Source: Desulfobacula sp. (GTDB lineage: Bacteria; Desulfobacterota; Desulfobacteria; Desulfobacterales; Desulfobacteraceae). Taken from it: DNA of 64,000 nucleotides. Of the stretch, positions 35,128 to 45,153 are shown piece by piece; the first letter of the stretch is position 1, and each line of letters opens with the position of its first letter. The position numbers were made by a program, and so were the translations under genes. A model generated the notes under the pieces. That model had not been told where the DNA came from, searched no databases, and worked only from the letters and a program-made list of their open reading frames with translations. The stretch spans positions 1-64,000 of the forward strand of contig NZ_JAQYWD010000018.1 in NCBI RefSeq assembly GCF_030145145.1, in the 5' to 3' direction.

Positions 35128-35715
35128 TTATATTTTATAAATCACCCGTTTATCTGTGATGATAATGTCAACGGTAAACTTTCTGGATTCCATCTGGATC
35201 TGATCAACAATCTGCTCCTCATAGGCAAGGGATACTTTCCTGCAGGTTTCGGGAAGTTTTGTTATCAACTTGCTGTAAAAATTATTACCGAACCCAATTC
35301 TACCCCCCTTGTCATCAAAAGCAAGCCCGGGGATAATGGCAATATCAATCGCCTCCAATGATATTTTTTTGCATTTTTCGATATTCGGTTCAAGAATATC
35401 ATTGGCACTTTTTACAAGATCCTTATCATAATCACTTATCTTATAAAGGTTAATCGAATTTTTTGCATCCGTAAAGACCGGCAATACCAGTCCTTTCTCT
35501 ATTTGAAGGGCTTTTTTAATAATGCGTTCCGTGGGCAGTTCACTACTTACCGGCGTATATAAAAACGCCAGGTGAGCTTCCATAAAGTTCGCAAACTCAA
35601 ACAGCTTATCCTCAATTTTTTGATATTTATCCGAAAGTTCTTCTTTTGTAAGATTCGCCAGCCGTTCTGCCACAACTGCTAAATTATTGTGCTTCCCATT
35701 CTTTATTTCATCCAT
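35128..35715 (-). CDS. 5-formyltetrahydrofolate cyclo-ligase family protein
   Basis: A 195-residue protein of the 5-FTHF cyclo-ligase (MTHFS) family, which converts 5-formyl-THF to 5,10-methenyl-THF with ATP. The C-terminal block DIAIIPGLAFDDKGGRIGFGNNFYSKL matches the family signature PGxAFDxxGxRLGxGxGYYD; the YTPVSSELPTERII segment stands where the family has its substrate-binding strand. The N-terminal K-x-x-R-R-x-x-L ATP-contact segment is not obvious, which lowers confidence in activity. It is a lone minus-strand gene, divergent from serS. Confidence 0.78.
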   Translation of the reverse strand: MDEIKNGKHNNLAVVAERLANLTKEELSDKYQKIEDKLFEFANFMEAHLAFLYTPVSSELPTERIIKKALQIEKGLVLPVFTDAKNSINLYKISDYDKDLVKSANDILEPNIEKCKKISLEAIDIAIIPGLAFDDKGGRIGFGNNFYSKLITKLPETCRKVSLAYEEQIVDQIQMESRKFTVDIIITDKRVIYKI

Positions 35716-35795
35716 CTCGTTTGTTCCTTATTTTACAAAAAAAGTTTTTAGCAAATATTATACACCTCTGGACAATTGTCAACCTGCAATAATCA

Positions 35796-35843
35796 TTGAC
35801 TGTTTACACCCCTCGTGGTATCAGGTTACAATTGTTGAACAAT
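35796..35843 (+). promoter_or_regulatory. Possible serS promoter with adjacent inverted repeat
   Basis: TTGACT (35796-35801) and TATCAG (35819-35824), 17 bases apart, make a fair sigma-70 promoter. Just downstream is a perfect short inverted repeat, ATTGTT-G-AACAAT (35831-35843), near the expected transcription start, which could be an operator. The distance to the serS ATG is about 65 bases. Confidence 0.35.
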
Positions 35844-35894
35844 CTTTTAAAATAAGAACTTAGCGGATATATACGAGGTAAAATATTAAAAAAA

Positions 35895-37184
35895 ATGCTG
35901 GATTTAAAATATATAAAAACAAATCTGGAACTCGTTCAAAATGGAATGGGAAAAAGACGGGCGAACATAGACTTTTCCTCGCTTCTAAATAATGATGACA
36001 AAAGGAAAGCACTGCTTTTAGAAATAGAAGCGCTAAGACATAAAAGGAATGTAGTGTCAGACGACATTGCCAAAATAAAAAAATCCGGTCAGGATGCCGG
36101 ATCTCTTATTGAACAAATGAAAGAAGTGTCTGAAACCATCAAACGACTGGACAAAGAGCGGTCAACCATAGAAGAGCGCATTCATGGCTTTCTTATCTCT
36201 GTTCCCAATATTCCCCATGAAGATGTCCCCATGGGTAAAGATGATACTGAAAACCGGCTTGAACGGACGTTTGGAACACCAAAAAAATTTGATTTTACGG
36301 TAAAACCCCATTGGGAAATTGGTGAAGATTTAGGGATTCTTGATTTTGTAAGGGCCGCCAAACTTACCGGCGCAAGATTTCCTCTCTATTTTGGGAAAGG
36401 GGCAAGGCTTGAAAGAGCGCTCATCAATTTTATGCTGGATACCCATACGTCGCAACATGGCTACACAGAAACCCTGCCACCCTTTATTGTGAACAGCGCC
36501 ACCATGACCGGAACCGGTCAGTTGCCCAAGTTTGAAGAAGATCTGTTTAAACTCGAAGGATCGGATTACTACCTGATTCCAACCTCTGAAGTCCCCATGA
36601 CCAATATTTATGCCAATGAAATCATTGATGAATCCATGCTGCCGTGTAAATTTACAGCATATACGCCCTGTTTCAGGTCAGAGGCCGGCTCCTACGGCAG
36701 GGACACAAAAGGATTAATCCGGCAGCACCAGTTTAATAAAGTGGAGCTGGTTAAATTAACAACGCCGGAAACCTCATTTATTGAACTGGAATCTTTGCTT
36801 GCTAATGCTGAAAAAATTCTTCAACTTCTTGAACTACCCTATCAGGTGGTCACTCTTTGCACAGGAGATCTAGGGTTTTCAGCAACCAAAACCTATGATA
36901 TCGAAGTTTGGATGCCTGGCCAGGACGATCAGGGCAAATACAGGGAAATCTCCTCCTGCAGCAATTGCCTTGATTTTCAGGCCAGACGGGCAGGCATACG
37001 GTTTAGAAGAAAGGGCCAAAAAAAACCGGAATATGTTCATACCTTAAATGGATCCGGACTGGCCGTGGGAAGGACATTTGCAGCCATATTGGAGAACTAC
37101 CAGCAAGCAGATGGATCGGTTATGATCCCCGATGTATTGATCCCCTATATGGGAGGACTAAAGGTGATTGATCATGACGCTTGA
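35895..37184 (+). CDS. serS: Serine--tRNA ligase
   Basis: A 429-residue class II synthetase that charges tRNA-Ser (and tRNA-Sec). The N-terminal coiled-coil arm (about 30-100, rich in K and E) precedes the catalytic core; motif 2 reads [28 protein letters not shown], and the motif 3 block [20 protein letters not shown] is intact. The length is standard. Its end overlaps the likely thrC start by about 10 bases, so the two are co-transcribed. Confidence 0.97.
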   Translation: MLDLKYIKTNLELVQNGMGKRRANIDFSSLLNNDDKRKALLLEIEALRHKRNVVSDDIAKIKKSGQDAGSLIEQMKEVSETIKRLDKERSTIEERIHGFLISVPNIPHEDVPMGKDDTENRLERTFGTPKKFDFTVKPHWEIGEDLGILDFVRAAKLTGARFPLYFGKGARLERALINFMLDTHTSQHGYTETLPPFIVNSATMTGTGQLPKFEEDLFKLEGSDYYLIPTSEVPMTNIYANEIIDESMLPCKFTAYTPCFRSEAGSYGRDTKGLIRQHQFNKVELVKLTTPETSFIELESLLANAEKILQLLELPYQVVTLCTGDLGFSATKTYDIEVWMPGQDDQGKYREISSCSNCLDFQARRAGIRFRRKGQKKPEYVHTLNGSGLAVGRTFAAILENYQQADGSVMIPDVLIPYMGGLKVIDHDA

Positions 37185-38679
37185 TTATTTTCCAGAGGAT
37201 GTAAAACCGCATATCCTCCCAACGGTTCGAGAAGATCTGTATTATAAATGCCTGGGGTGTTCAGCTGAGTATCCCATTGAAAAATTGTTATATGTTTGCC
37301 CCGGGTGCAATCAAGTCCTGCTTATCCAGGACCGGAATGCCCTGTCATTAAAAAAAATTCCAGGCCCCCTGTGGCAGAAAATATTTGATTTTAGGAAACT
37401 GCTGAAAATACCAGCGCTCAAGGGTATTTACCGATATCACGAATTTATTGGCCCCTGCATTCCTTTGGAATCCATTGTTTATCTTGGGGAAGGTCATACC
37501 CCGGTTATTGAAGCCAATCAACATCTAAAAGAAAGGGTGGGCCTTTCATTTTTCTATAAAAATGACGGCCAAAACCCCAGTGCTTCTTTTAAAGATCGGG
37601 GCATGGCCAGTGCAGTATCCAGTATCAAATATCTCATCGATAAACGACTGATTTCTAATGTCATCGCGGTCTGTGCCTCCACGGGTGACACCTCTGCTGC
37701 TGCTGCACTGTATGCCGCTTACCTGGATCCATTAATCAAATCTGCTGTTCTTTTACCCCATAAAAAGGTGACCTCTCAACAATTGTCTCAGCCCCTGGGA
37801 AGCGGTGCCCAGGTATTTGAAATCCCGGGTGTTTTTGACGACTGTATGAAAATAGTGGAACACTTGTCAACCCAGTATTCTGTGGTGCTTTTAAATTCAA
37901 AAAATGCCTGGCGCATCCTGGGTCAGGAATCCTATTCCTATGAAATTGCCCAGGATTTCGAATGGGACATGAAGAACAAAACAGTGGTTGTCCCCATTGG
38001 AAACGCCGGCAATATTTCAGCCGTGATGAATGGATTTATTAAATTTTATGAGGCCAATATTATTGATTGCCTGCCAAAAATTATTGGTGTTCAGTCAGAA
38101 CACGCAGACCCTGTCTTCCAATATTACCTTGAACCCGACGAGGCCAAAAGAAAATTTGTGCCGGTGGACACAAAACCCAGTGTAGCCCAGGCCGCAATGA
38201 TTGGGAATCCGGTGTCCATGCCCCGGGTCGTTCAAATTGTAAAGACCTACAATGCCCTTGCCGGTCATCAGCAGGTGTTCTTTGTTCAAGTGACAGAGCA
38301 ATCAATCATGGATTGGCAGCTTAGGGCCAATAGAAACGGCCATATTACCTGCACCCAGGGAGGCGAATGTCTTGCCGGACTTGTGGCCGCTTTCCAAAAA
38401 GATATTGTTTCCAGCGAAGAAACGGCCATTCTTGATGCAACAGCCCATGCCATTAAATTTTCAGAATTCCAAGACCTGTATTTCAGGTCGGAAATACCGG
38501 AAGACTATAAAATCACTTCCAATGCTGACAACATTAACCTGCCATCTTTAATACTGCCCGATAACCCGAATTTAATTCCATCACAAACCAAAAGACTTGG
38601 AGAAAAAGATTTCCAGGAATTTGTAAAAGATATTTCTGATAAAATTGCCGAAAGGTTGGATTTAAAAGAACCTTTATAA
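37174..38679 (+). CDS. thrC: Threonine synthase
   Basis: A PLP enzyme of about 501 residues that converts O-phospho-L-homoserine to threonine. The PLP lysine is in [14 protein letters not shown], the phosphate-binding glycine loop is [14 protein letters not shown], and the substrate block is [17 protein letters not shown]. The N-terminus has a CxxC...CxxC zinc-ribbon-like segment (CLGC and CPGC), seen in a subset of threonine synthases. I prefer the ATG at 37174 (AAAGG 10 bases upstream), overlapping the end of serS by 11 bases. The LysM-protein gene starts 4 bases after its stop. Confidence 0.93.
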   Translation: MTLDYFPEDVKPHILPTVREDLYYKCLGCSAEYPIEKLLYVCPGCNQVLLIQDRNALSLKKIPGPLWQKIFDFRKLLKIPALKGIYRYHEFIGPCIPLESIVYLGEGHTPVIEANQHLKERVGLSFFYKNDGQNPSASFKDRGMASAVSSIKYLIDKRLISNVIAVCASTGDTSAAAALYAAYLDPLIKSAVLLPHKKVTSQQLSQPLGSGAQVFEIPGVFDDCMKIVEHLSTQYSVVLLNSKNAWRILGQESYSYEIAQDFEWDMKNKTVVVPIGNAGNISAVMNGFIKFYEANIIDCLPKIIGVQSEHADPVFQYYLEPDEAKRKFVPVDTKPSVAQAAMIGNPVSMPRVVQIVKTYNALAGHQQVFFVQVTEQSIMDWQLRANRNGHITCTQGGECLAGLVAAFQKDIVSSEETAILDATAHAIKFSEFQDLYFRSEIPEDYKITSNADNINLPSLILPDNPNLIPSQTKRLGEKDFQEFVKDISDKIAERLDLKEPL

Positions 38680-38682
38680 TTT

Positions 38683-40164
38683 ATGAGAAACCTGTTTTTT
38701 TTTAAAATATTTATTTTCATTATTTTATGCTTTTATGGATCTGCCGGCACAGCCTCTTTTTTGTATAAGGCTGAAGCCAAGGGGATCAAGACGTCTTATA
38801 AACGGTATTCGATTTTTAAATATCGAGATGAAGACATTTTATGTGAATCTTATGTTGTCAAGAAGGATGACTGGCTATATAAAATTTTCAGGAAAAAAGG
38901 GGAAATTTCCGAAAAAGATTTTCCCCGCTTCTTAATCATCTTTAAACAAATAAATCCACAAATCAGCAACATTGATGACATTGAACCGGGGAACCCTATC
39001 CTGATTCCGTTAAAAAGCATAAAAAAAGAAGACTATGACCAAAACATAAGCGGAAAAGTAGATGTCCCTGTCGTTGAATTTTCAGTCCGGCCGGATAATG
39101 ACTATTTAAAGGAATTTACAAAGAAACATACGATGAAAAAAGGGGAAACCATTTCAACCCTGATCGATAAAGCATTTTTAGAAAAGGGGGGAACCCTGTC
39201 GGAAGACGGTTTAAAGGCCTTTGAATTAGCGAATCCTGACATCAAAAACATTCATCTGGTAAATGAGGGCGCTGATATTTATTTGCCTGATCCGTCAATC
39301 ACATCACAATCGTGGTTCCAGCCTTTTTTATCCGGAAAAACACGGCAGCAGGAAACAGGAAAAAACCAGACCCGCTTTAAACCGGTCAAAATAGATGAAC
39401 ACCAACTGATCCAATTGCAAAAATATGCGTCCCTCATTGGTGGAACCCTTTTAAGCCAGGGGAAAATCTATTTTCCCGGTAAGAATCCTTCCCATCAGGC
39501 GCTGGATTTAACGATCATGCCAATTATAGAAACAAACAAGGGGTCCAAAATACTCATTCTATCAGACGAGACCATGAATGCGGCGATATTAAAAAATGTA
39601 AAGGCATATTGGAAAAATTTAAAAATCCAATTGATGTCGGACATCATGGACACACAATCAACGGCTGCCGGCATGTCCCGGCTTAAAAAAAGAAGTGTTA
39701 CCGCGGAATATAAACAGCTGATTCAAATACTTCTTTCGCAAACAGACCATGACTATGTCCCAAATGCAAAGATACCGTTTTCGATAAATCATATTCCTCT
39801 TGAAGCATCCTTTGGCAGAGTCATCAGAAAAGAGGCCGCTGACCTTTTGATCAATTTTGGAAATGTCTATGGATCGGTCCTGGAGGTTCTGGAAAAAAAA
39901 GAATTTGAAATTATTTCCATCCCCCCTAAAGTTACCGCCCTTGAACTTGTCCGGACATTGTTTTCACATCTGGGATATTCAACATGGGATAATCCTTCTT
40001 TTTTAACCAATGACACCGTTGAAAATATGAAGGGTCTGTATGCCGCCAAAGCCCAGGAAAAAATTTTTATCCCAATGGAACCCTTGCGCCCTGGCGCCAT
40101 TCAGTACCTGAAAAAAGAAGGGATCAACATCCTATCCACAAAAGAAAAGCCCCCTGTACAATAA
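38683..40164 (+). CDS. Exported protein with two LysM-like domains
   Basis: A 493-residue protein of unknown function. A hydrophobic leader (about residues 5-25, FFKIFIFIILCFYGSAGTA) suggests export. Two LysM-like segments are visible: YVVKKDDWLYKIFRKKGEI...INPQISNIDDIEPGNPILIP (about 57-112) and HTMKKGETISTLIDKAFL...NPDIKNIHLVNEGADIYLP (about 150-205), each with the typical W/E-x-x-x-x-I start and the N-P...I-x-x-G-x-x-I-x-[IL]-P end. These bind peptidoglycan in other proteins. The C-terminal half (about 240-493) has no family I recognise. It is translated directly after thrC and before a TPR lipoprotein, probably in the same transcript. Confidence 0.72.
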   Translation: MRNLFFFKIFIFIILCFYGSAGTASFLYKAEAKGIKTSYKRYSIFKYRDEDILCESYVVKKDDWLYKIFRKKGEISEKDFPRFLIIFKQINPQISNIDDIEPGNPILIPLKSIKKEDYDQNISGKVDVPVVEFSVRPDNDYLKEFTKKHTMKKGETISTLIDKAFLEKGGTLSEDGLKAFELANPDIKNIHLVNEGADIYLPDPSITSQSWFQPFLSGKTRQQETGKNQTRFKPVKIDEHQLIQLQKYASLIGGTLLSQGKIYFPGKNPSHQALDLTIMPIIETNKGSKILILSDETMNAAILKNVKAYWKNLKIQLMSDIMDTQSTAAGMSRLKKRSVTAEYKQLIQILLSQTDHDYVPNAKIPFSINHIPLEASFGRVIRKEAADLLINFGNVYGSVLEVLEKKEFEIISIPPKVTALELVRTLFSHLGYSTWDNPSFLTNDTVENMKGLYAAKAQEKIFIPMEPLRPGAIQYLKKEGINILSTKEKPPVQ

Positions 40165-40182
40165 AGGAGATGACCACGCTAT

Positions 40183-40938
40183 ATGAAACATCCATGTTAC
40201 CTGCTTTTATGCGTCCTGTTGCTGATATCATGCGCCTCTAAAACCTTGAATTCAGCGCATCAACGGGAAATTGCCTTTGCAACCCAGAGACTGGGCGAGG
40301 AATACTATAATGCCGGTAACTATACAGCCGCATTAAAGAATCTGCTTGACGCCCAAAAAGCCCTCCCCAATGATCCCTATCTCCATGACAGTCTGGGGTT
40401 GGTCTATTTGGCCAGGCAACGATATGATCTTGCGGAACATCATTTTAAAACGGCCCTAACCCTTAAACCAGACTACATTCTCGCAAAAAACAACCTTGGG
40501 GCGACATATCTGAGACAGGAAAAATGGGCACTGGCCATTCAATGCTTTGAAGATATTTCCGGGAACCTTTTATATGCAACACCGGAAGTCCCTCTATCAA
40601 ATCTGGGATGGGCCTATTTCCATCAAAACATGTTCAAAAAAGCCAAACAGTATTTTATTGAATCCCTTGACATCAGGCCTGATTTTTTAATTGCCCTACA
40701 CGGACTTGCATCCATTTATATTGAAACCGGTGACTATGCACAGTCCCTGGACTTTCTTCGCCATGAACTGGCAAAAAACCCGGGAGCTGCTATTCTTCAT
40801 TCTGATCTGGCAAAAACCTATACGGCATTAAAGGATTTTGATAATGCCAAGAAATCCTGGAATGTGGTCCTTAAACTTGTTCCTAACACCTCTTTTCTGG
40901 CAAAAGAAGCACAAAAAAACCTCTTTGAACTGGATTAA
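40183..40938 (+). CDS. TPR-repeat lipoprotein (PilW/PilF-like)
   Basis: A 251-residue protein with a lipoprotein signal: MKHPCYLLLCVLLLISCAS, lipobox LISC with the acylated Cys at residue 17. Several TPR units follow, for example YYNAGNYTAALKNLLDAQKALPNDPYLHDSLGLVYLARQRYDLAEHHFKTALTLKP, covering about residues 30-245. It resembles the pilot lipoprotein PilF/PilW that assembles the PilQ secretin in type IV pili. PilQ is encoded immediately beside it (convergent, one base between stop codons), which supports this without proving it. AAAGGAGATG precedes the ATG. Alternatively a general TPR lipoprotein such as NlpI. Confidence 0.8.
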   Translation: MKHPCYLLLCVLLLISCASKTLNSAHQREIAFATQRLGEEYYNAGNYTAALKNLLDAQKALPNDPYLHDSLGLVYLARQRYDLAEHHFKTALTLKPDYILAKNNLGATYLRQEKWALAIQCFEDISGNLLYATPEVPLSNLGWAYFHQNMFKKAKQYFIESLDIRPDFLIALHGLASIYIETGDYAQSLDFLRHELAKNPGAAILHSDLAKTYTALKDFDNAKKSWNVVLKLVPNTSFLAKEAQKNLFELD

Positions 40939-40939
40939 C

Positions 40940-43264
40940 CTATTGGTTTTTAACAAAACTTCTTTTCTGTTCCAGCTGCACAATGGAGGGCGTCAAGAAG
41001 ATTAACAGTTCATTCCTTTTGTCTGTATCAATATCGGTTCTAAACAGTCTGCCCAAAATTGGAATCCCTGAAAGAATGGGGGTTCCGGAACTGCTTTTAT
41101 TATCGGTTGTCTTAACGATGCCACCAATAACGATGGTATCGTTATCGTTCACTAATAACTCGGTCTCTGCCTCATTGGTTGAAAGGGACGGTACCCCATT
41201 GGTAATAGAGTCAATATCATTTTTTGTCAAAAAGACATTCATGGAAATTCTTTTATCCGGTGTCACATGGGGGGTGACTTCCAGCAACAAATCAATATTT
41301 TTAAATTTAACGGATGAGCCCCCGGTATCATCCCGCTCAAGGTAAGGATATTCAAGCCCCTGTTTTATTTTTGCTTTTTTATTGTCCAAGGTGAGGATTC
41401 TGGGGGAAGAGACAACTTTAACATCTCCCTTTGTTTCAGATGCCGCTATTTGTGCATTTAAATTCAAAAAATTAGACCCTAAGATCCGATAAAAATTAAA
41501 AGAGCCTGCATTGATGGCTGATGAAATGGGATGATTCAATGCCACGTTGAAATCCCGGTCTCTTCCGACATGGGCCGTTTGAGTTTTTGAAATGCTCAGA
41601 CCAAGCCCGAGTTCCCGTGAAAAATTCTTTGTCACCTCAACGACCTTTGCTTCAATCATGATTTGCGGGGTCACTTTATCCAGCCGGTAAACAATTTCCC
41701 GGGCCTGATCAATTTTTTTCTGGGTATCAGTGATAATGACTGTATTCGTTCGTTTATCCACACTGATAATCCCCCTGTCTTTTGTCAGGATTTGACCGAT
41801 ATGGGGCTTAATATCAGCATCAGCATCTGAATAGTTTATGGAGATATACTCTGTTACCAAGGGTTCAAAGCTTTTCTTCTGGTCCAGCGCTTTTTTTCTT
41901 TCAGCAATGGCGTCCTGTAATAATTTTTCATCCTTTTTCAGGGTATCAATGGTGGCAATCCGAATAACATTTCCTTCTGTTTTCTGGCCAAGGTTATTCA
42001 TTTTCAATACAAGGTCCAACACCTGATCCCAGGGCACAGGATCTTCAAGCGTTAAGGTCACTTTCCCCTTAACATCCTTATCAATGGCAAAATTCAGGCC
42101 ACCAACACTTCTTAGAATCCTGAAAACATTTTTAATATCGGTTTCATAAAAATCAAGTTTGATTTTTTCGCCGGTATACTTTTTTTGAGACCCAAAAATA
42201 TCTTGTTCCACGGTTTTCTTTTTTTCTGAATCAGCAAGCGTATTTTCAGACAAGCCTGTGGGTTCTGCTTGAACCTGTCCAGCAAGGGATTGCTCACCAC
42301 TGATCACGCGTTTCCTTGCTTTAGTGAAGACAGGCGGTTTGACCGTGGAGGGTTCAAAAAACACCGAGAGCATCGTTTGATCCTGAACAACCCGATAGGG
42401 AACCTGATCCCGTATCTTCATCTCAATTTTAGCTGTCCGCTCATTTCCGGGAACCTGTATCGGCATTAAATTTTCAACGGCCGATGTAAAATACTGGGTT
42501 AAAAGCGGCCGTTTGTGATACTCGGGGATAATGGTACGATACAGATTCAAAGACAATTTATCCTTGCGGTCCTGGGTGATGTCATACTTTACCGGGTGAC
42601 TTGTTTGAACAACGATATCGGATCTGCCGTTCTCCAGTGAGTTAAACCTGATATCGGTCAGTGTTGCCACCGTATCAGGGATCATTATCTTTTCTTGAGA
42701 CGTATTGCTTTGCTGTAACGTTTTCGCTTCAACAGATGGTAACGGGCTTGCGATTTCAGCAACGCTGCCAGGAAGTTTTTCAACACCTCCGAAAAGTGCC
42801 AGTTTCAACAGGGTATCATTTTCAGTCACATCATAATCGAGATCCTTTTTTAACAAGATCTCAAGCTTCGCAGTGGTTTTCTCTTCATCTGCATACGTTA
42901 CCGTCAGATCACCAATACGATTGTCTGGGGGCACATTGATGGACAAATGATCCGCAATGGTGGTTTCGGGGAAATAGATGGCAATGCCAAAAGGAAAGGA
43001 TTGCTTTATGGAGGTGTAGACTAATTTTTGATTTCCTTTAATGCTGACCTCGATGCTTTGGTCCTGTAGTTCAACATCGACAGCCGTAATCTGCCTGACA
43101 CCTGAAACAGCAACCGGGGTGTCTGATGTTCCGGGCTGCATCTGTTCGGCGGTTTTAACCGTTTCCGTCTTTTGGGCAACACACCCGGTAACCATCCATA
43201 CCGCTAACAAAAGGCCTGCTATTTTTAATGTACGGCTGAATCTTTGCAGTTGAAAAAAAGGCAT
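40940..43264 (-). CDS. pilQ: Type IV pilus secretin PilQ
   Basis: About 774 residues. A signal sequence with lipobox-like MVTGCVAQ (about 20-30) is followed by AMIN domains (to about 310), a secretin N0/STN segment (KIKLDFYETDIKNVFRILRSVGGLNFAIDKDVKGKVTL) and the secretin beta-barrel domain with VEVTKNFSRELGLGLSIS, VVSSPRILTLDNKKAKI, and the end signature NELLIFLTPSIV. It forms the outer membrane pore for the pilus. The start at 43264 is chosen because GAGGAG lies 5 bases upstream, overlapping the pilP stop; a further in-frame ATG is 12 bases upstream inside that site. The last gene of the pilMNOPQ operon. Confidence 0.94.
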   Translation of the reverse strand: MPFFQLQRFSRTLKIAGLLLAVWMVTGCVAQKTETVKTAEQMQPGTSDTPVAVSGVRQITAVDVELQDQSIEVSIKGNQKLVYTSIKQSFPFGIAIYFPETTIADHLSINVPPDNRIGDLTVTYADEEKTTAKLEILLKKDLDYDVTENDTLLKLALFGGVEKLPGSVAEIASPLPSVEAKTLQQSNTSQEKIMIPDTVATLTDIRFNSLENGRSDIVVQTSHPVKYDITQDRKDKLSLNLYRTIIPEYHKRPLLTQYFTSAVENLMPIQVPGNERTAKIEMKIRDQVPYRVVQDQTMLSVFFEPSTVKPPVFTKARKRVISGEQSLAGQVQAEPTGLSENTLADSEKKKTVEQDIFGSQKKYTGEKIKLDFYETDIKNVFRILRSVGGLNFAIDKDVKGKVTLTLEDPVPWDQVLDLVLKMNNLGQKTEGNVIRIATIDTLKKDEKLLQDAIAERKKALDQKKSFEPLVTEYISINYSDADADIKPHIGQILTKDRGIISVDKRTNTVIITDTQKKIDQAREIVYRLDKVTPQIMIEAKVVEVTKNFSRELGLGLSISKTQTAHVGRDRDFNVALNHPISSAINAGSFNFYRILGSNFLNLNAQIAASETKGDVKVVSSPRILTLDNKKAKIKQGLEYPYLERDDTGGSSVKFKNIDLLLEVTPHVTPDKRISMNVFLTKNDIDSITNGVPSLSTNEAETELLVNDNDTIVIGGIVKTTDNKSSSGTPILSGIPILGRLFRTDIDTDKRNELLIFLTPSIVQLEQKRSFVKNQ

Positions 43265-43265
43265 T

Positions 43266-43907
43266 TTACTCCTCATTATCGTTTTTATGAAGTTTTATTT
43301 CCTGAACTTGCTCTTTGAGTCTTCCCGCATAATCCTTAATTAGTGCCTTGATCACAATACTATTGTTTTTAATTTCAGATATCCTTCCCTGATTTTTTCC
43401 AATATAGGTGCCAATGCCGACCTCATAGCCCTTCCCATTGGCCTCCTCCACCATTGCAATCTGCCGGTCCTTCATGGTAATAACCGCAACCAGACGAATT
43501 TGGCTTAACTCGATTTTTTCAAGGGGGGTCAGAATTCTTTTGGGTCTATTATCAACAATGGGGGTGTGTTTTTCAGGTTTTTCCTGGATTAGCGGCCGGA
43601 ACGGATCTATTTTACCCTGGGAAAGATAATGCGCGTCCTTTTCCTTGTCCACTTTTTGATCTACTGCCTGATGAGTCGGTTTTAAGGCAGACTTCAATTC
43701 GGGAAGGGAATTGTTTTTGGGATCTGTGTCTGTCTTTTTATCCCCTTTTTCGGGTTGGTCTTTAACAATGGGTAGGGATATTTTCCCTGAAACGATCTCC
43801 GGTGTTGGTGTATTTTTCACGTGGGGTGCCTCATCACACGCAAAGAACAAAAAAGCAAGGCCCCAGGCAACTGTTAATACCATAATTTTTGACTTAACCA
43901 TCATCAT
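43266..43907 (-). CDS. pilP: Type IV pilus assembly lipoprotein PilP
   Basis: A 213-residue protein with a lipoprotein signal (AWGLAFLFFACDE; acylated Cys about 24), a long charged linker rich in K, D and P (about 30-120), and a folded C-terminal domain with TPLEKIELSQIRLVAVITMKDRQIAMVEEANGKGYEVGIGTYIG, the PilP signature. PilP links the inner-membrane PilMNO platform to the PilQ secretin through the periplasm. Three consecutive ATG codons open the gene. The stop codon lies inside the pilQ ribosome site, so both are co-translated. Confidence 0.93.
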   Translation of the reverse strand: MMMVKSKIMVLTVAWGLAFLFFACDEAPHVKNTPTPEIVSGKISLPIVKDQPEKGDKKTDTDPKNNSLPELKSALKPTHQAVDQKVDKEKDAHYLSQGKIDPFRPLIQEKPEKHTPIVDNRPKRILTPLEKIELSQIRLVAVITMKDRQIAMVEEANGKGYEVGIGTYIGKNQGRISEIKNNSIVIKALIKDYAGRLKEQVQEIKLHKNDNEE

Positions 43908-43925
43908 GAAATTTTTAATACATCC

Positions 43926-44600
43926 CTATTTCTTTTTTCTTTTAGATTTTTTTTTCTTATCTGACGTTGCTTTTTCAACAAACATATAGGTAACGGCCTT
44001 ACAGCTCATCTCCAATATTTGACCGTCTTTCTTGCTTTTCACATCCACATCATTGATGTTCACAATCCGGTTGAGTCTTGTGATTTGATAGAAAAAATCC
44101 GTAATCTGATGATATCGCCCCTCTACCTTAATGGAAACAGGAATTTCTTTATAGAATTCCTTGTTTATTTCCTTGATTGGTTGAAACAAATGGAAGGCCA
44201 GGCCTGCATCACTACCTGCTTTGGAGATACCTGTCAGTAAAGCGGGCAGTTCTCTTTTATCTGGAAGTGCTTTCATTGCCAGGTTAAAGGCCTCCTGGGC
44301 CTGGGCCATCATTTTTTCATATTTTGAAATTTCTGCCGCTCGTTTTTTAAAGGTTGAAAGTGTCTTTAACTGACTCGCATATTCTTTTTGAACGGTCTTT
44401 AATTCACCATGCTTTGGCATAAAAATAAAATAATAATACGCCCCGCCAATGGACACAAATACCACCAGACAAATCAGCATGCGCTGAAGCCTTGTCAGTG
44501 CGCCGACTTTTTCAAAAATACCGCTTAACTTTTGTTTTAAATCATCGATTTTATTTTTCCCCTGCTCGTTTTTTGCCTTGTTTTGAATCCTCTTTCTCAT
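43926..44600 (-). CDS. pilO: Type IV pilus assembly protein PilO
   Basis: About 224 residues with one inner-membrane helix (RMLICLVVFVSIGGAYYYFIF, about residue 40-60), a coiled-coil stretch and the alpha/beta domain characteristic of PilO (ALPDKRELPALLTGISKAGSDAGLAFHLFQP...EIPVSIKVEGRYHQITDFFYQITRLNRIVNI). It forms a heterodimer with PilN and sets spacing of the platform. The start is uncertain: the ATG at 44600 overlaps pilN by 50 bases and an upstream TTG at 44636 would overlap more. The tail is very lysine-rich. Confidence 0.9.
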   Translation of the reverse strand: MRKRIQNKAKNEQGKNKIDDLKQKLSGIFEKVGALTRLQRMLICLVVFVSIGGAYYYFIFMPKHGELKTVQKEYASQLKTLSTFKKRAAEISKYEKMMAQAQEAFNLAMKALPDKRELPALLTGISKAGSDAGLAFHLFQPIKEINKEFYKEIPVSIKVEGRYHQITDFFYQITRLNRIVNINDVDVKSKKDGQILEMSCKAVTYMFVEKATSDKKKKSKRKKK

Positions 44601-45153
44601 CTTCCTTGGGTTTTTCTTTTTTACAAAGCAATTCAAATGATTTTAACATGACATTATCTTTGAACTTTCTCATCTTTGCGGTCTTTAAATCAACTTTGCT
44701 AAACAAAGGAGATTTTTCTATTTTTTCCATGAAATCTGCAATGGTGGGGTTGTCAAATGCAATCCCTTTGATCGTGACGTTATCCTTATTGGTTTTAAAA
44801 CTTTCCAGCCACATTCGTCCGGGAACCATAAGCTCCGTCATACCATCAAACAATATTAATTGTTTGTCTCTCTGCTTTTTCAACACCGATACAATTTCAA
44901 GTTTTTCCTTAAGCGCCTTCAGATCTTTCTTGATCTGGGCAACCCGATCGGCTTTTTCTTTATATTTTAAAATTTGGGAATTGACCTGTTTTGTGCGTTC
45001 TTTTACCGTTAAGATTTGTTTGTTAATGGTCAGCGTATACCAGAAAAGTGCCACGATCGTTAATACAATCAATAATAAAAACACAGAAATCTGTCTTCTG
45101 ATATTCTCTTTTTTTCTGGCCACTCTAAAGGGTAAAAGATTAATTTTTATCAT
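44551..45153 (-). CDS. pilN: Type IV pilus assembly protein PilN
   Basis: A 200-residue inner-membrane protein. MIKINLLPFR is the cytoplasmic motif that binds PilM; one membrane helix follows (ISVFLLLIVLTIVALFWYTL, about 22-41), then a coiled-coil (about 44-85) and a ferredoxin-like domain with WLESFKTNKDNVTIKGIAFDN. The start overlaps the pilM stop by 4 bases. The C-terminal 30 residues are highly charged. Confidence 0.93.
   Translation of the reverse strand: MIKINLLPFRVARKKENIRRQISVFLLLIVLTIVALFWYTLTINKQILTVKERTKQVNSQILKYKEKADRVAQIKKDLKALKEKLEIVSVLKKQRDKQLILFDGMTELMVPGRMWLESFKTNKDNVTIKGIAFDNPTIADFMEKIEKSPLFSKVDLKTAKMRKFKDNVMLKSFELLCKKEKPKEDEKEDSKQGKKRAGEK

Noticed and set aside
40936-40942. 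Stop codons of the TPR lipoprotein gene and pilQ one base apart, considered as a terminator region
   Set aside because: No hairpin or T-run is present; it is only a tight convergent junction.
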